A stretch of 64,000 nt of DNA. Origin: Clostridium_B lapidicellarium (lineage in GTDB: Bacteria; Bacillota; Clostridia; Clostridiales; Clostridiaceae). The position numbers were made by a program, and so were the translations under genes. Positions 42,096 to 52,382 of the stretch are shown here, one piece after another. Under the pieces are notes generated by a model, which did no database searches, was not told where the DNA came from, and worked only from the letters and a program-made list of their open reading frames with translations. The DNA lies in assembly GCF_041224415.1 (NCBI RefSeq), contig NZ_JBGFFE010000002.1, positions 62,001 through 126,000 of the forward strand. Direction: 5' to 3'. How positions within the stretch are numbered: the first letter of the stretch is position 1; each line of letters begins with the position of its first letter.

Positions 42096-44918
42096 TTATA
42101 ACATTTCTTTTAAGTATTGTCCCGTATAGGAGCTTTTATTTTTAGCTATTTGCTCAGGAGTGCCGGTACAAATGACAGTACCGCCCTTTTCTCCGCCTTC
42201 CGGTCCAAGATCAATGATATAATCTGCACACTTTATAACTTCCAGATTGTGTTCTATAACTATCACCGTATTACCTAAATCTACAATTCTCTGAAGTATA
42301 TTTATAAGCTTGCTCACATCATCCACATGAAGCCCCGTAGTAGGTTCATCCAGTATATACAATGTTTTTCCAGTGCTTCTCTTGGATAATTCATAAGCCA
42401 ACTTGATTCTCTGAGCTTCTCCTCCGGATAGCTGTGTAGAAGGCTGCCCTAATTTAATGTATCCAAGTCCTACGTCTACCAATGTCTGAAGTTTATTTTT
42501 TACCCTAGGTATGTTTTTAAAAAATTCAAAAGCTTCTTCTACAGTCATATTCAATACATCAGCAATATTTTTATTTTTATATTTCACCTGGAGAGTCTCC
42601 CTATTATATCTCTTTCCCTTACACACTTCACAGGGTACATATACATCCGATAAAAACTGCATCTCTATTTTTATTATTCCGTCGCCCCTGCAGGCCTCGC
42701 ATCTGCCGCCCTTCACGTTAAAGCTAAACCTCCCCGGCTTATACCCTCTCATCTTGGCTTCTGCAGTGTTTGAAAATACTTCCCTTATGACGTCAAACAC
42801 TCCGGTATAGGTCGCAGGATTTGACCTCGGGGTCCTGCCTATGGGGCTCTGATCTATATTTATAACCTTATCTATGTTCTTTATGCCGCGAATACTGTCA
42901 TAGGCCCCCGGATTGTCTTTGGAATTATTCAGTTTCTTATGCAGTGCCTTATACAATATTTCATTTACCAGAGTGCTTTTTCCAGAACCGGACACCCCGG
43001 TAACACAGTTAAATACCCCAAGCGGAAAATTCACGTCTATACTTTTCAAATTATTCTGCCTGGCACCTATTACCTTTATAAATTTACTGCTGCCTTTTCT
43101 CCTGTGTCTGGGAACCTCTATCTTCTTTTCACCCGTTAAATATTGGCCGGTTATGGACCCTTTACATTTCATAATATCAGAAATGGATCCTGCTGCAACT
43201 ATTTTTCCGCCATGTTCTCCTGCCCCAGGTCCTATATCCACAATATAGTCGGCCTGCCTCATAGTATCTTCATCATGTTCCACAACTATCAGCGTATTCC
43301 CCAGATCCCTCAAATGCTTCAATGTGGCAATAAGCCTTGCATTGTCCCTCTGATGAAGTCCGATACTCGGTTCATCCAGTATATAGAGTACACCTACCAG
43401 TCCTGAGCCTATCTGAGTGGCAAGCCTTATCCTCTGCGCCTCTCCTCCAGACAGTGTTCCAGCAGACCTTGAGAGAGTCAGATAATCCAATCCAACATCT
43501 ATTAGAAACTGAAGCCTGCCTCCTATTTCCTTGAGTATCTGATCACTTATAATTCTGTCCCTCTTGGACAGCTTTATTTCCTTTAAAAACTTCAATTCAT
43601 CCGTTATGGACATGCTGCAGAATTCAAATATATTTTTTCCTCCCACCGTAACAGATAACGCTGCTGGATTCAGTCTAGCTCCCTTGCATGCAGGGCACGG
43701 GTTGTTGCTCATATAATTTTCTATCTCTCTTTTTATATAATCGGAGTTTGTCTCCATGTACCTTCTCTTTAAGTTATTTACTACTCCCTCAAAGGAATGA
43801 TTGAACTCCATGACCCTGTTGTTTTTTTTATATCTCACTCTTACCTTATCACCCTTGAGTCCATAAAGAAGTATATCTACAACTTTGGGGCTGAGTTTTT
43901 CTATAGGAGTGTTCAATTTAAACTTGTATTTTTTCGAAAGAGCCTTAAGTATGCTGAAAGTCCAGGAGTCCTCTCTCAGACTTCCTTCTCCCCAGGGTAT
44001 TACAGCCCCTTCAAGTATGCTCTTTTTTTTATCGGGTATAACAAGGTTTTCGTCTATTTCAAGTAGAGTTCCAAGTCCGTCACAGGTGTCACATTTCCCG
44101 AAAGGTGAATTGAAAGAAAAAGTTCTCGGAGTAATTTCCCCTATACTTATTCCGCAGTCGGGACATGCAAACTTTTCACTGAAGAGCATATCTTCTCCAC
44201 CCAGAACATTTATTATGACTATACCATCTGACAATTTAAGGGCAGTTTCAATAGAACCCGATAGTCTGCTTCTCATACCACCTTTTATTATAAGCCTGTC
44301 TATTACCACTTCAATAGTATGCTTCTTATTTTTTTCAAGTTTTACATCTTCATCTTCCAAATCTATAACAGTTCCGTCAATTCTCGCCCTTATAAATCCA
44401 TTTTTAATTATACTGTTTAATACTTTTACATGTTCTCCCTTCCGCCCCTTTATTATAGGAGAAAGCACCTGTATTTTAGTCCTTTCGGGCAGGGTCATAA
44501 TTTTATCAGCCATCTGATCTACTGTCTGCTGGGTTATTTCCCTGCCGCATTTTGGGCAGTGTGGCACACCTATACGTGCATATAAAAGCCTCAAATAATC
44601 ATATATCTCCGTAACAGTCCCCACAGTGGATCTCGGGTTCCTGCTGGTAGTCTTCTGGCTTATGGATATGGCAGGAGACAGACCTTCAATATAATCCACA
44701 TCGGGTTTATCCATCTGTCCTAAAAATTGCCTTGCATATGCAGACAGTGATTCCACATACCTTCTCTGCCCCTCTGCATACAGGGTGTCAAAAGCCAGAG
44801 AAGATTTTCCCGATCCCGACAGGCCAGTAAAAACCACCAATTTGTTTCTCGGTATGGTCAAATTGACGTTTTTCAAATTGTGTACTCTAGCTCCTTTTAT
44901 AACTATGCTATTCTTCAT
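42096..44918 (-). CDS. uvrA: Excinuclease ABC subunit A
   Basis: The 940-aa ABC-type damage sensor has two ATPase modules: Walker A FTGLSGSGKSSLAFDT near 32 and GVSGSGKSTLVNEIL near 640, with signatures LSGGEAQRIRLA and LSGGEAQRIKLA. Zinc-binding cysteine pairs appear at CPKCGRE, CPDCG/CDTCDGLG and CEACRGDGI/CEVCKGKR. It loads UvrB at lesions. It directly follows uvrB, 12 bp apart. Confidence 0.98.
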   Translation of the reverse strand: MKNSIVIKGARVHNLKNVNLTIPRNKLVVFTGLSGSGKSSLAFDTLYAEGQRRYVESLSAYARQFLGQMDKPDVDYIEGLSPAISISQKTTSRNPRSTVGTVTEIYDYLRLLYARIGVPHCPKCGREITQQTVDQMADKIMTLPERTKIQVLSPIIKGRKGEHVKVLNSIIKNGFIRARIDGTVIDLEDEDVKLEKNKKHTIEVVIDRLIIKGGMRSRLSGSIETALKLSDGIVIINVLGGEDMLFSEKFACPDCGISIGEITPRTFSFNSPFGKCDTCDGLGTLLEIDENLVIPDKKKSILEGAVIPWGEGSLREDSWTFSILKALSKKYKFKLNTPIEKLSPKVVDILLYGLKGDKVRVRYKKNNRVMEFNHSFEGVVNNLKRRYMETNSDYIKREIENYMSNNPCPACKGARLNPAALSVTVGGKNIFEFCSMSITDELKFLKEIKLSKRDRIISDQILKEIGGRLQFLIDVGLDYLTLSRSAGTLSGGEAQRIRLATQIGSGLVGVLYILDEPSIGLHQRDNARLIATLKHLRDLGNTLIVVEHDEDTMRQADYIVDIGPGAGEHGGKIVAAGSISDIMKCKGSITGQYLTGEKKIEVPRHRRKGSSKFIKVIGARQNNLKSIDVNFPLGVFNCVTGVSGSGKSTLVNEILYKALHKKLNNSKDNPGAYDSIRGIKNIDKVINIDQSPIGRTPRSNPATYTGVFDVIREVFSNTAEAKMRGYKPGRFSFNVKGGRCEACRGDGIIKIEMQFLSDVYVPCEVCKGKRYNRETLQVKYKNKNIADVLNMTVEEAFEFFKNIPRVKNKLQTLVDVGLGYIKLGQPSTQLSGGEAQRIKLAYELSKRSTGKTLYILDEPTTGLHVDDVSKLINILQRIVDLGNTVIVIEHNLEVIKCADYIIDLGPEGGEKGGTVICTGTPEQIAKNKSSYTGQYLKEML

Positions 44919-44930
44919 TGGTTTAACTCC

Positions 44931-46931
44931 TTAGACAAGTTTTCTTTTTCCTCGCTTCTTCTGCTTTTTTAACTTTGCTATAGTATCCCTCAGCTTCGCA
45001 GCTTCCTCAAATCTCAATTCCTTAGCTGCCGCTCTCATCTGCCTCTGGCGAACTTCTATAAGTTTATCTATCTTTTCATTATCGGCTTTTACGGCTTCTT
45101 TTAAACTGCTATACTCTTCTTTTTTCTCAGAAACCATAGTTGATTCTATAACTTCTCTTATACCTTTGTGTATTGTAGTAGGTGTAATGCCATTTTTCTT
45201 GTTATAGGCCATCTGTATTTTCCTTCTTCTTTCGGTTTCACTTATGGCCCTGTGCATGGAATCGGTAATTGTATCTGCATACATTATGACTTTACTTTCA
45301 GAATTTCTGGCAGCCCTTCCTATGGTCTGTATAAGTGATCTCTGTGATCTCAAAAAGCCTTCCTTATCTGCGTCCAAAATGGCAACCAGTGCAACTTCCG
45401 GTATATCAAGACCTTCTCTTAAAAGATTGATGCCAACCAATACATCAAATTCTCCTTTTCTAAGATCTCTTATTATCTTCATCCTATTTATGGTCGATAT
45501 ATCTGAATGCAGGTATCTGGCCTTAATATCCACACTTTTAAAATAATCCGTCAGATCCTCCGCCATTTTCTTTGTGAGGGTAGTAACAAGAGTTCTGTAC
45601 CCCTTGGCAGAAGTTTCCCTTATACTTTCATACAGGTCATCTATCTGTCCCTTTATAGGTTTTACTATGATTTCCGGATCCAGAAGTCCCGTAGGTCTCA
45701 ATATCTGTTCAACTATATTTTGCGAATGTTCCAATTCATAATCAGAAGGTGTAGCACTTACAAACACCACCTGGTTTATCTTCTTTTCGAACTCTTCAAA
45801 TTTGAGCGGCCTGTTGTCATAAGCCGAAGGAAGTCTGAAACCATATTTTACCAGAGAATCTTTCCTGGATCTGTCACCTGCATACATAGCCTTCACCTGG
45901 GGAAGTGTAACATGACTTTCATCTATAAACAAAAGAAAATCCTCCGGAAAATAATCCATAAGAGTCTGAGGTGGAGTTCCCTTTGACCTGCCGTCCAGTA
46001 TTCTGGAATAATTTTCAATTCCACTGCAGTATCCTACTTCACGCATCATCTCTATGTCAAAATTGGTTCTCTGTTTCAGGCGCTGGGCCTCAAGCAATTT
46101 GTCCTGTGAAGTCAGTTCCTTGAGTCTGTCTTCCAGTTCCTCCTCTATCTTATTTATGGCTATCTCAAGTTTTTCCTTTGAAGTGGCAAAATGAGATGCC
46201 GGAAATATTGAAACATGATTTCTGATTCCAATAGTTTTTCCCGTAAGCACGTCAAATTCTCTTATTTTATCAATCTCGTCTCCAAAAAATTCAACTCTTA
46301 TCCCGCGATCTGTTGAGGAAGCCGGAAATATATCAACTATATCGCCTTTAACCCTGAAAGTTCCCCTCACAAAGTTTATATCATTTCTCTCATATTGTAT
46401 TTCAACCAATTTTTTAAGTACATCGTCTCTGTTCTTAATCATGCCGGGTCTCAACGACAATGTCAATTTTTTATACTCCTCCGGATTACCAAGTCCATAA
46501 ATACAGGATACCGAAGCAACAACTATTACGTCCTTTCTCTCAAAAAGTGCGGAGGTGGCAGAATGTCTAAGCTTATCAATCTCATCATTTATAGAGGCAT
46601 CCTTTTCTATGTAGGTATCTGTCTGCGGTATATAAGCTTCAGGTTGATAGTAGTCATAATAGGAAACAAAATATTCCACACTATTTTCCGGAAAAAATTC
46701 TCTAAATTCTGAACACAACTGTGATGCCAATGTTTTATTATGTGCAAGTACAAGAGCGGGCTTTTGCACCCTTTCTATTATATTTGCCATGGTAAAGGTC
46801 TTGCCCGACCCAGTTACCCCCAACAATGTTTGAAATTTATCACCTTTCAAAATACCTTTTGTTATATTATCTATTGCTTCAGGCTGATCACCTGTAGGTT
46901 TAAATTTAGAATGTATTTTAAATTTTCCCAT
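44931..46931 (-). CDS. uvrB: Excinuclease ABC subunit B
   Basis: The 666-aa helicase-like protein has Walker A GVTGSGKTFTMAN, the lesion-probing beta-hairpin region YFVSYYDYYQPEAYIP, DESH in LFIDESHVTLPQ, motif VI IQTIGRAARN, and a C-terminal UVR motif (ELRFEEAAKLRDTI). It forms the pre-incision complex with UvrA and recruits UvrC. It follows the MinJ-like gene by three bases, an order shared with B. subtilis. Confidence 0.98.
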   Translation of the reverse strand: MGKFKIHSKFKPTGDQPEAIDNITKGILKGDKFQTLLGVTGSGKTFTMANIIERVQKPALVLAHNKTLASQLCSEFREFFPENSVEYFVSYYDYYQPEAYIPQTDTYIEKDASINDEIDKLRHSATSALFERKDVIVVASVSCIYGLGNPEEYKKLTLSLRPGMIKNRDDVLKKLVEIQYERNDINFVRGTFRVKGDIVDIFPASSTDRGIRVEFFGDEIDKIREFDVLTGKTIGIRNHVSIFPASHFATSKEKLEIAINKIEEELEDRLKELTSQDKLLEAQRLKQRTNFDIEMMREVGYCSGIENYSRILDGRSKGTPPQTLMDYFPEDFLLFIDESHVTLPQVKAMYAGDRSRKDSLVKYGFRLPSAYDNRPLKFEEFEKKINQVVFVSATPSDYELEHSQNIVEQILRPTGLLDPEIIVKPIKGQIDDLYESIRETSAKGYRTLVTTLTKKMAEDLTDYFKSVDIKARYLHSDISTINRMKIIRDLRKGEFDVLVGINLLREGLDIPEVALVAILDADKEGFLRSQRSLIQTIGRAARNSESKVIMYADTITDSMHRAISETERRRKIQMAYNKKNGITPTTIHKGIREVIESTMVSEKKEEYSSLKEAVKADNEKIDKLIEVRQRQMRAAAKELRFEEAAKLRDTIAKLKKQKKRGKRKLV

Positions 46932-46934
46932 TTT

Positions 46935-48224
46935 CTAATCATCCTTACCTTTGTTTTTTATCTTATTTAGTACATCAGAAAATTTATTCTTGTTCAATTT
47001 TACCACCATGCTGTTATGGGGTACCTTCCTAGGCACAAACACTATCCCCAACTTTTTGTCTTCATTCATTTTACTGTAGCTCACCTGTTCAAAATTTCCC
47101 GCTTCCTTTTTTACTTTAAACCATATAAAATTTGAACATTCTTTGATGACTTCCGCTATCTTGTCTTCATTTTCTATTTTTTCATTATTTATCTCCACCA
47201 GTAGATCTCCGCTTTTGATTCCCATTTCACTGGCAGGGGAATTAGGCGCCACTACAAGAACCATCATACCCTCGCTGGTGCTTACATATTTGGGAGTTCC
47301 CCTTATTTCCAGATATCTTTGAAGCATTATAATACCCTCGTGGGCTATAGGCGCAAATATAACCGCCAAAAATTTTAGCCATATGTTCAAAACTGCCAGT
47401 TGAGCTATTCCAAATAGGGCAATACTGTACAATATCAATAAAACTCCTGACAAAAATGATTTTTCTTTAGTATTTCTTGTAAAAGTAACACTATTGTATC
47501 CCATCACTGCATAAAATGGCACCAGGGACAAAACCGCACTTTTCAAAACGCCGTAGGGAATAGAACTGTTTATAAGCGGCCACCAGTTAGGCACGGACAC
47601 CTGCCATGAACTTCCTATCATGGTTTTATTGTGAATCATAAAAAATATAGCTACAGGAATTGTCCAATACCTTTGAAGAGCAAATCCTCCCACTATGTTT
47701 CCCTCTTTGCTTGAAAAAACAGGAATTGAACCTGTCCTTCCATCCAATATAATCAAAATTCCTTCTACAAAATGTAATATAGCTACCATACTCATAAGTG
47801 CCACTACATCTATTTTTAAAAAATCTAAATTGGGAATGTTAAAAGTTTGAGATGACACGGTAAGTGCAAGGCTTAAAAAGCCCAATACTGCTCCCGAATA
47901 AGCAAAACATATAAATCTCACATTAAAAAACATAAAGACGATAGATGCTAAAAATATTAGGTCTACAGCCGAATTTTCATCAAAAACTATCCCCAAATAT
48001 GACATGATGACACTTGCCAGTATGCCTCCAAAAATTCCTATAACAATTTGAGATATTGTAAGTTCAAAAGGAGAATTGATTCCCTCTCCAATTATCATTT
48101 TTTGCATTACAACTGTCTGTCTGTTTCTTCTATACAGTGCAAACACCAGGACAGCCAAAACCAATATCAAATAAGGTTCGGTCAATGCAAAAGCTATAGA
48201 TTTCAATGTATAAAATAATATCAT
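46935..48224 (-). CDS. MinJ-like multi-pass membrane protein with PDZ domain
   Basis: The 429-aa protein has about eight hydrophobic segments in its first 300 residues and one C-terminal PDZ domain (VVAPNSPASEMGIKSGDLLV). The order ftsE-ftsX-ctp-this gene-uvrB-uvrA matches B. subtilis, where it is minJ, which links DivIVA to MinCD at division sites. Assignment as MinJ rests on architecture and synteny. An inverted repeat at 48253-48279 lies just upstream of its start. Confidence 0.8.
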   Translation of the reverse strand: MILFYTLKSIAFALTEPYLILVLAVLVFALYRRNRQTVVMQKMIIGEGINSPFELTISQIVIGIFGGILASVIMSYLGIVFDENSAVDLIFLASIVFMFFNVRFICFAYSGAVLGFLSLALTVSSQTFNIPNLDFLKIDVVALMSMVAILHFVEGILIILDGRTGSIPVFSSKEGNIVGGFALQRYWTIPVAIFFMIHNKTMIGSSWQVSVPNWWPLINSSIPYGVLKSAVLSLVPFYAVMGYNSVTFTRNTKEKSFLSGVLLILYSIALFGIAQLAVLNIWLKFLAVIFAPIAHEGIIMLQRYLEIRGTPKYVSTSEGMMVLVVAPNSPASEMGIKSGDLLVEINNEKIENEDKIAEVIKECSNFIWFKVKKEAGNFEQVSYSKMNEDKKLGIVFVPRKVPHNSMVVKLNKNKFSDVLNKIKNKGKDD

Positions 48225-48252
48225 TAAAACTAATTCCCCTCTCCACGAACTA

Positions 48253-48279
48253 AGTTAGACAGAATTTACCTGTCTAACT
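48253..48279. promoter_or_regulatory. Perfect inverted repeat upstream of the MinJ-like gene
   Basis: AGTTAGACAG and CTGTCTAACT flank AATTTAC. A third AGTTAGA half-site lies adjacent on the minus strand (about 48281-48288). It has no T-run, so an operator is more likely than a terminator. Confidence 0.5.
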
Positions 48280-48346
48280 CATCTAACTTAAAATCTCAAA
48301 TATATTATAATTATATATTCACCTATCGTCAAAAATATCAAAGCAT

Positions 48347-49522
48347 TTATTTCACTTTATTTTTTGCTATTTCCAAAGCTTTACTAAATTGTGGATCTTT
48401 ATTTCTGTCATAAGGTGAATTTCTGAGAGATTCCGGGTATTCAACTTTGACATCGGGTTTTATTCCCTTCTTGTGTATATTTTCACCATTTGGAGTATAG
48501 TATTTAGATATGGTAACCTTGAGTGCAGTTCCATTGCCAGTATCCAGCACGGTCTGGACAACACCTTTTCCATAAGTTTTTTCTCCAACTAAAGTTCCAA
48601 TTTTATAATCTCTCACCGCACCTGAAAATATTTCTGAAGCACTGGCTGTATTGCCGTTGGTAAGCACAGTTAAGGGCAGATTATTGAAATCACCGCCTTT
48701 TGATTTGTATTCTTTTTTATTATTATATTTATCTATCGTAGAAACTATTACCTTGTTTTTTGGCACAAAGTTGGAAACCATATCCACACATTGATCCAGA
48801 AGTCCTCCCGGGTTATCCCTCAAGTCCAATATCAGGGATTTCATGCCCTGGTTCTTTAGTTCGTCTAATTTATTCTTAAAGCTCTTGGCAGTGTTTTCAT
48901 CAAACATAGACACCTGTATGTATCCCACATTGCCCTGGAGCATTTCACCCGTCACAGTAGAAATATTTATTTTTTGTCTGTTTACCTTCACGTCAAAATT
49001 ACCTTTGTTTTTTCTGTAAAGTGTAAGAGTAACCTCCGTGTTTTCCTCGCCTTTCATAAGTGACACGGCTTTATTTAGATCTTTTCCATTTACTGTAATT
49101 CCATTTACTTTTTGAATTATGTCATTTGCAATTATTCCTGCTTTTTTGGAAGGTGAACCTTCAAACACGCTCATTACAACAATTTTATTGTTCTTAGACG
49201 TAACCTGAATTCCTATTCCGCTGTAATTGCCCTCAGTTTGAACATTGAAATCATCATATTCTTTTTTGTTCATAAATACAGTATAGGGATCATTCAACGA
49301 TGAAGTCATTCCCTTAATGGCTCCCTCAACCAATGTATTGTCGTTTATAGGTCCATCGTAATATTTATATAATTGGTTTCTAACTTCAAATAACTTTGAA
49401 AATTCTCCCATTACATTGCCCTGGGTATTTTTTATAAAATTAGTAGTTCCGAACATTGTAAGAATATTGGTCACAAGTACAATTGCTACAGTCCATGCTA
49501 TCCATTTCTTTTTACTTTTCAA
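48347..49522 (-). CDS. ctpA: S41 carboxyl-terminal processing peptidase
   Basis: A serine protease of about 391 aa with an N-terminal anchor, a PDZ domain (VFEGSPSKKAGIIANDIIQ), and the S41 catalytic region with LRDNPGGLLDQ, the nucleophile in NGNTASASEIFSGA, and the lysine in GEKTYGKGVVQ. B. subtilis CtpB, in the same gene order, acts in sporulation signalling. A TTG at 49522 after GAGGTG is the best start; a GTG 30 bases upstream is also in frame. The usual name is ctpA or ctpB. Confidence 0.92.
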   Translation of the reverse strand: MKSKKKWIAWTVAIVLVTNILTMFGTTNFIKNTQGNVMGEFSKLFEVRNQLYKYYDGPINDNTLVEGAIKGMTSSLNDPYTVFMNKKEYDDFNVQTEGNYSGIGIQVTSKNNKIVVMSVFEGSPSKKAGIIANDIIQKVNGITVNGKDLNKAVSLMKGEENTEVTLTLYRKNKGNFDVKVNRQKINISTVTGEMLQGNVGYIQVSMFDENTAKSFKNKLDELKNQGMKSLILDLRDNPGGLLDQCVDMVSNFVPKNKVIVSTIDKYNNKKEYKSKGGDFNNLPLTVLTNGNTASASEIFSGAVRDYKIGTLVGEKTYGKGVVQTVLDTGNGTALKVTISKYYTPNGENIHKKGIKPDVKVEYPESLRNSPYDRNKDPQFSKALEIAKNKVK

Positions 49523-49650
49523 ACTATACACCTCGTTTTCTGAAACATTCACTATATAGTATAGTATTTATGTAAATCTTAAATAATTATAACACTAAAG
49601 AAAATAAATTTGCGAAAATATTTGTAAATACTTTTACAATAAAAAACTCA

Positions 49651-49683
49651 AAGGTTGTTTCAAAGAAACTTTGAAACAACCTT
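49651..49683 (-). terminator. Terminator after ftsX
   Basis: AAGGTTGTTTCAAAG and CTTTGAAACAACCTT arms around a 3-base loop are followed on the minus strand by GAGTTTTTTATTG. This separates ftsEX from ctpA. Confidence 0.9.
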
Positions 49684-49696
49684 TTCAGCCAATAAT

Positions 49697-50572
49697 TTAA
49701 ACATTTAAGAACTTTCTAATGGACATTACACTTCCTGCCGCACCTATTACCATACCTGCCAGTACAAATAGTCCAAGTGCCGTGGTAATCACATACTGCG
49801 GACTTATCAACTGCATCATTATAAATGCAGCCGATGCCTTGACATAAACCATTCTATACAGATAGTACAATACCAGATTTGCCACAATTGCTCCTGTCAT
49901 ACCAATTATAATACCCTCTATAATAAAGGGCCACCTTATGAACCAATCTGTAGCTCCGATATACTTCATTATACCTACTTCTTTTCTTCTGGAGTAAACT
50001 GTCAGCTTTATGGTGTTTCCTATCAAAAACAGTGAAACTCCTATGAGCAGAATGAATATAATGCTTCCCACCCATTTTATGGTCCTGGTTATAGTTATAA
50101 TCTTGTCTACTACGCCTCTTCCGTCCTGAATACTGTATATCCCCGGCATTCCTCTTATACTGCCAACCACTTTGGATATGATTTCTGGCTTCTCCACTTT
50201 AACTACGTATGAACTTGGAATCGGATTGTCCTTGTCAAGTCCTTCCACCAAAGATTTATTCTGTTCTCCCAGTTGATTCTTAAATTTGCTCAACGCCTCG
50301 GATTTTGTCTCGTAATCAAGACTAACTACACCATCTATACTTTTTATCTTGTTTTCAATATTCCTTTTTTGAGGCACAGTTATTTTATCTTCCAAATAAA
50401 CTTTTGCCTCCACTTTGGATTGTATCTCCACTACACCCTGTTTTATATTCAACATTGTAAGCATGGATATCCCGAATATAAAAAGTGTAGCTGCTACTGT
50501 AGCCGCTGCTGCTATACTTATAGTCTTATTCCTCTTTAAACTTCTGAATGCATCCTTTATAAAAAAACCCAT
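49697..50572 (-). CDS. ftsX: Cell-division membrane protein FtsX
   Basis: A protein of about 291 aa with four membrane segments (near 20-40, 165-185, 215-235, 260-285) and a large extracellular loop after the first. It has the family motif TVYSRRKEVGIMKYIGATDWF. With FtsE it activates peptidoglycan hydrolases outside the cell. ATG at 50572 lies within the end of ftsE, preceded by GAGG; the ATG 15 bases earlier lacks a ribosome site. Confidence 0.96.
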   Translation of the reverse strand: MGFFIKDAFRSLKRNKTISIAAAATVAATLFIFGISMLTMLNIKQGVVEIQSKVEAKVYLEDKITVPQKRNIENKIKSIDGVVSLDYETKSEALSKFKNQLGEQNKSLVEGLDKDNPIPSSYVVKVEKPEIISKVVGSIRGMPGIYSIQDGRGVVDKIITITRTIKWVGSIIFILLIGVSLFLIGNTIKLTVYSRRKEVGIMKYIGATDWFIRWPFIIEGIIIGMTGAIVANLVLYYLYRMVYVKASAAFIMMQLISPQYVITTALGLFVLAGMVIGAAGSVMSIRKFLNV

Positions 50573-50576
50573 GGTA

Positions 50577-51263
50577 CTAATCCTCATCGCCGTATGTACC
50601 CCCTTGCTCGTCTCTTACAATAATACCTTTCTCTATTGCTATAACTCTCTTTCTCATAGCATTTACTATATCACTCGCGTGGGTTGCCATTAATACCGTG
50701 GTTCCAGCATGATTTATGTCATTTATAGTTTCCATTATATCCATAGAAGTGTCCGGATCCAAATTTCCCGTAGGCTCATCGGCTATTAATACAGATGGAT
50801 TGTTTACTATGGCTCTCGCAAGAGAAATTCTCTGCTGCTCTCCACCTGAAAGCTCATGGGGAAAAGATTTATACTTGTTAGCTAGTCCAACCAGGGATAA
50901 TACAATAGGAACTTTTTTTCTTATTTCTTTCAAGGGTGCTTCAATCACTCTCATCGCAAAAGCTACATTCTCATAGACATTGAGAGTTGGTATCAGTCTG
51001 AAATCTTGGAAAACAACACCCAACCTTCTTCTGTATAAAGGTATCTGGCTTCTCTTGAGTTTTGTGATGTCTACATTATTAACTATCACATTTCCAGTTG
51101 TAGGTTCAATTTCTTTTAAAAGAGTTTTTACAAATGTAGTTTTACCTGCACCGCTGGGTCCAACTAAAAATACAAACTCTCCCTTGTGGATGTTCAGGTT
51201 TATATTGGACAATGCAAATAAATTGTTGTTATAAACCTTGCTCACATTTTTAAATTGTATCAT
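50577..51263 (-). CDS. ftsE: Cell-division ATP-binding protein FtsE
   Basis: The 228-aa ABC ATPase has Walker A VGPSGAGKTTFVK, Q-loop VVFQDFRLIPTL, signature HELSGGEQQRISLARA, Walker B VLIADEPTGNLDP and the H-loop in ATHASDIV. It forms a complex with FtsX, whose reading frame starts just inside its end. Confidence 0.97.
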   Translation of the reverse strand: MIQFKNVSKVYNNNLFALSNINLNIHKGEFVFLVGPSGAGKTTFVKTLLKEIEPTTGNVIVNNVDITKLKRSQIPLYRRRLGVVFQDFRLIPTLNVYENVAFAMRVIEAPLKEIRKKVPIVLSLVGLANKYKSFPHELSGGEQQRISLARAIVNNPSVLIADEPTGNLDPDTSMDIMETINDINHAGTTVLMATHASDIVNAMRKRVIAIEKGIIVRDEQGGTYGDED

Positions 51264-51395
51264 CTAAACCTCTCCTTAATATTTTAACAAGTTTCCAAGC
51301 TTGCCTGTTACATCAAACATTATATCATAATAATATGGAAAACCAAAAGTTAATTATATGAAATTAACGATAAACAAGCCATTCCTGGCAAAATC

Positions 51396-51432
51396 AAAGA
51401 AGAGGTGCTTTCCAGTAAAACACCTCTTCTTT
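51396..51432 (-). terminator. Terminator after transketolase
   Basis: AAAGAAGAGGTG and CACCTCTTCTTT arms lie nine bases beyond the transketolase C-subunit stop, followed on the minus strand by GATTTTGCC. Confidence 0.75.
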
Positions 51433-51440
51433 GCTCAGAT

Positions 51441-52382
51441 TTATTTTAGGGACATTCCCTTTTTAACAGCCTTGACTATATCGTCACCCGTCAGTCCATA
51501 GGCTTTTAGAAGCTCATCCGGTTTTCCACTCTCTCCAAAAGTATCTTTAATTCCCACTCTTATAACCGGTGTGGGCGAATTTTCACTTAATACCTCGCAT
51601 ACAGCAGAGCCAAGCCCACCTATAATGCTGTGCTCTTCTGCAGTTATAACCACTCCCGTTTTTCTTGCAATATCAACTATTGCCTCTTTATCTATCGGTT
51701 TTATCGTATGTACATTTAAAACTGACACCTTTATTCCCTCTTCAGCCAGGGTATTGTATGCTTCCAGTGCAGCATCTACCATTATTCCGGTGGCAATTAT
51801 TGCCGCATCTTTTCCTTCCCGCATCTTTATGGCCTTTCCTATTTCAAAGTTATAATTCCTGCTGTCATTTATAATGGAGACCTTGGATCTCCCAAGTCTT
51901 ACATAACAGGGGCCTTTTATACTGGCTACAGCTTTAACTGCAGCTTCCGCTTCAACTGCATCACTTGGACAAATAACTGTCATATTTGGAATACTTCTCA
52001 TAAGAGATATATCTTCTACGGACTGGTGCGAAGCTCCATCTTCACCAACAGTAAGCCCTGCATGAGTAGCACATATCTTAACGTTTAAATTCGGATAACA
52101 TATTGAGTTCCTTATCTGCTCAAATGCCCTTCCCGTAGCAAATATTGCAAAAGTGCTTACAAAAGGTATTTTGTCACAGGTGGATATTCCAGCTGCCACA
52201 GCCATCATGTTGGCCTCTGCTATTCCCATATCCATAAACCTCTCAGGATAGACTTTCTTAAATTCAGCGGTTTTGGTTGATTTTGAAAGATCTGCATCAA
52301 AGACCACTATTTTTTCATTTTCAGCTCCCAATTCTACAAGTGCTTTTCCATAAGCCTCCCGGGTTGCTATTTTATTCAACAT
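51441..52382 (-). CDS. Transketolase, C-terminal subunit
   Basis: A 313-aa subunit comprising the pyrimidine-binding and C-terminal domains. It carries the catalytic glutamate region MDMGIAEANMMAVAAGIS and YVRLGRSKV, and ends with the usual transketolase C domain. It forms the enzyme with the N-terminal subunit, whose gene overlaps its start by one base. The pentose-phosphate enzyme is split into two genes, as in many clostridia and archaea. Confidence 0.95.
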   Translation of the reverse strand: MLNKIATREAYGKALVELGAENEKIVVFDADLSKSTKTAEFKKVYPERFMDMGIAEANMMAVAAGISTCDKIPFVSTFAIFATGRAFEQIRNSICYPNLNVKICATHAGLTVGEDGASHQSVEDISLMRSIPNMTVICPSDAVEAEAAVKAVASIKGPCYVRLGRSKVSIINDSRNYNFEIGKAIKMREGKDAAIIATGIMVDAALEAYNTLAEEGIKVSVLNVHTIKPIDKEAIVDIARKTGVVITAEEHSIIGGLGSAVCEVLSENSPTPVIRVGIKDTFGESGKPDELLKAYGLTGDDIVKAVKKGMSLK

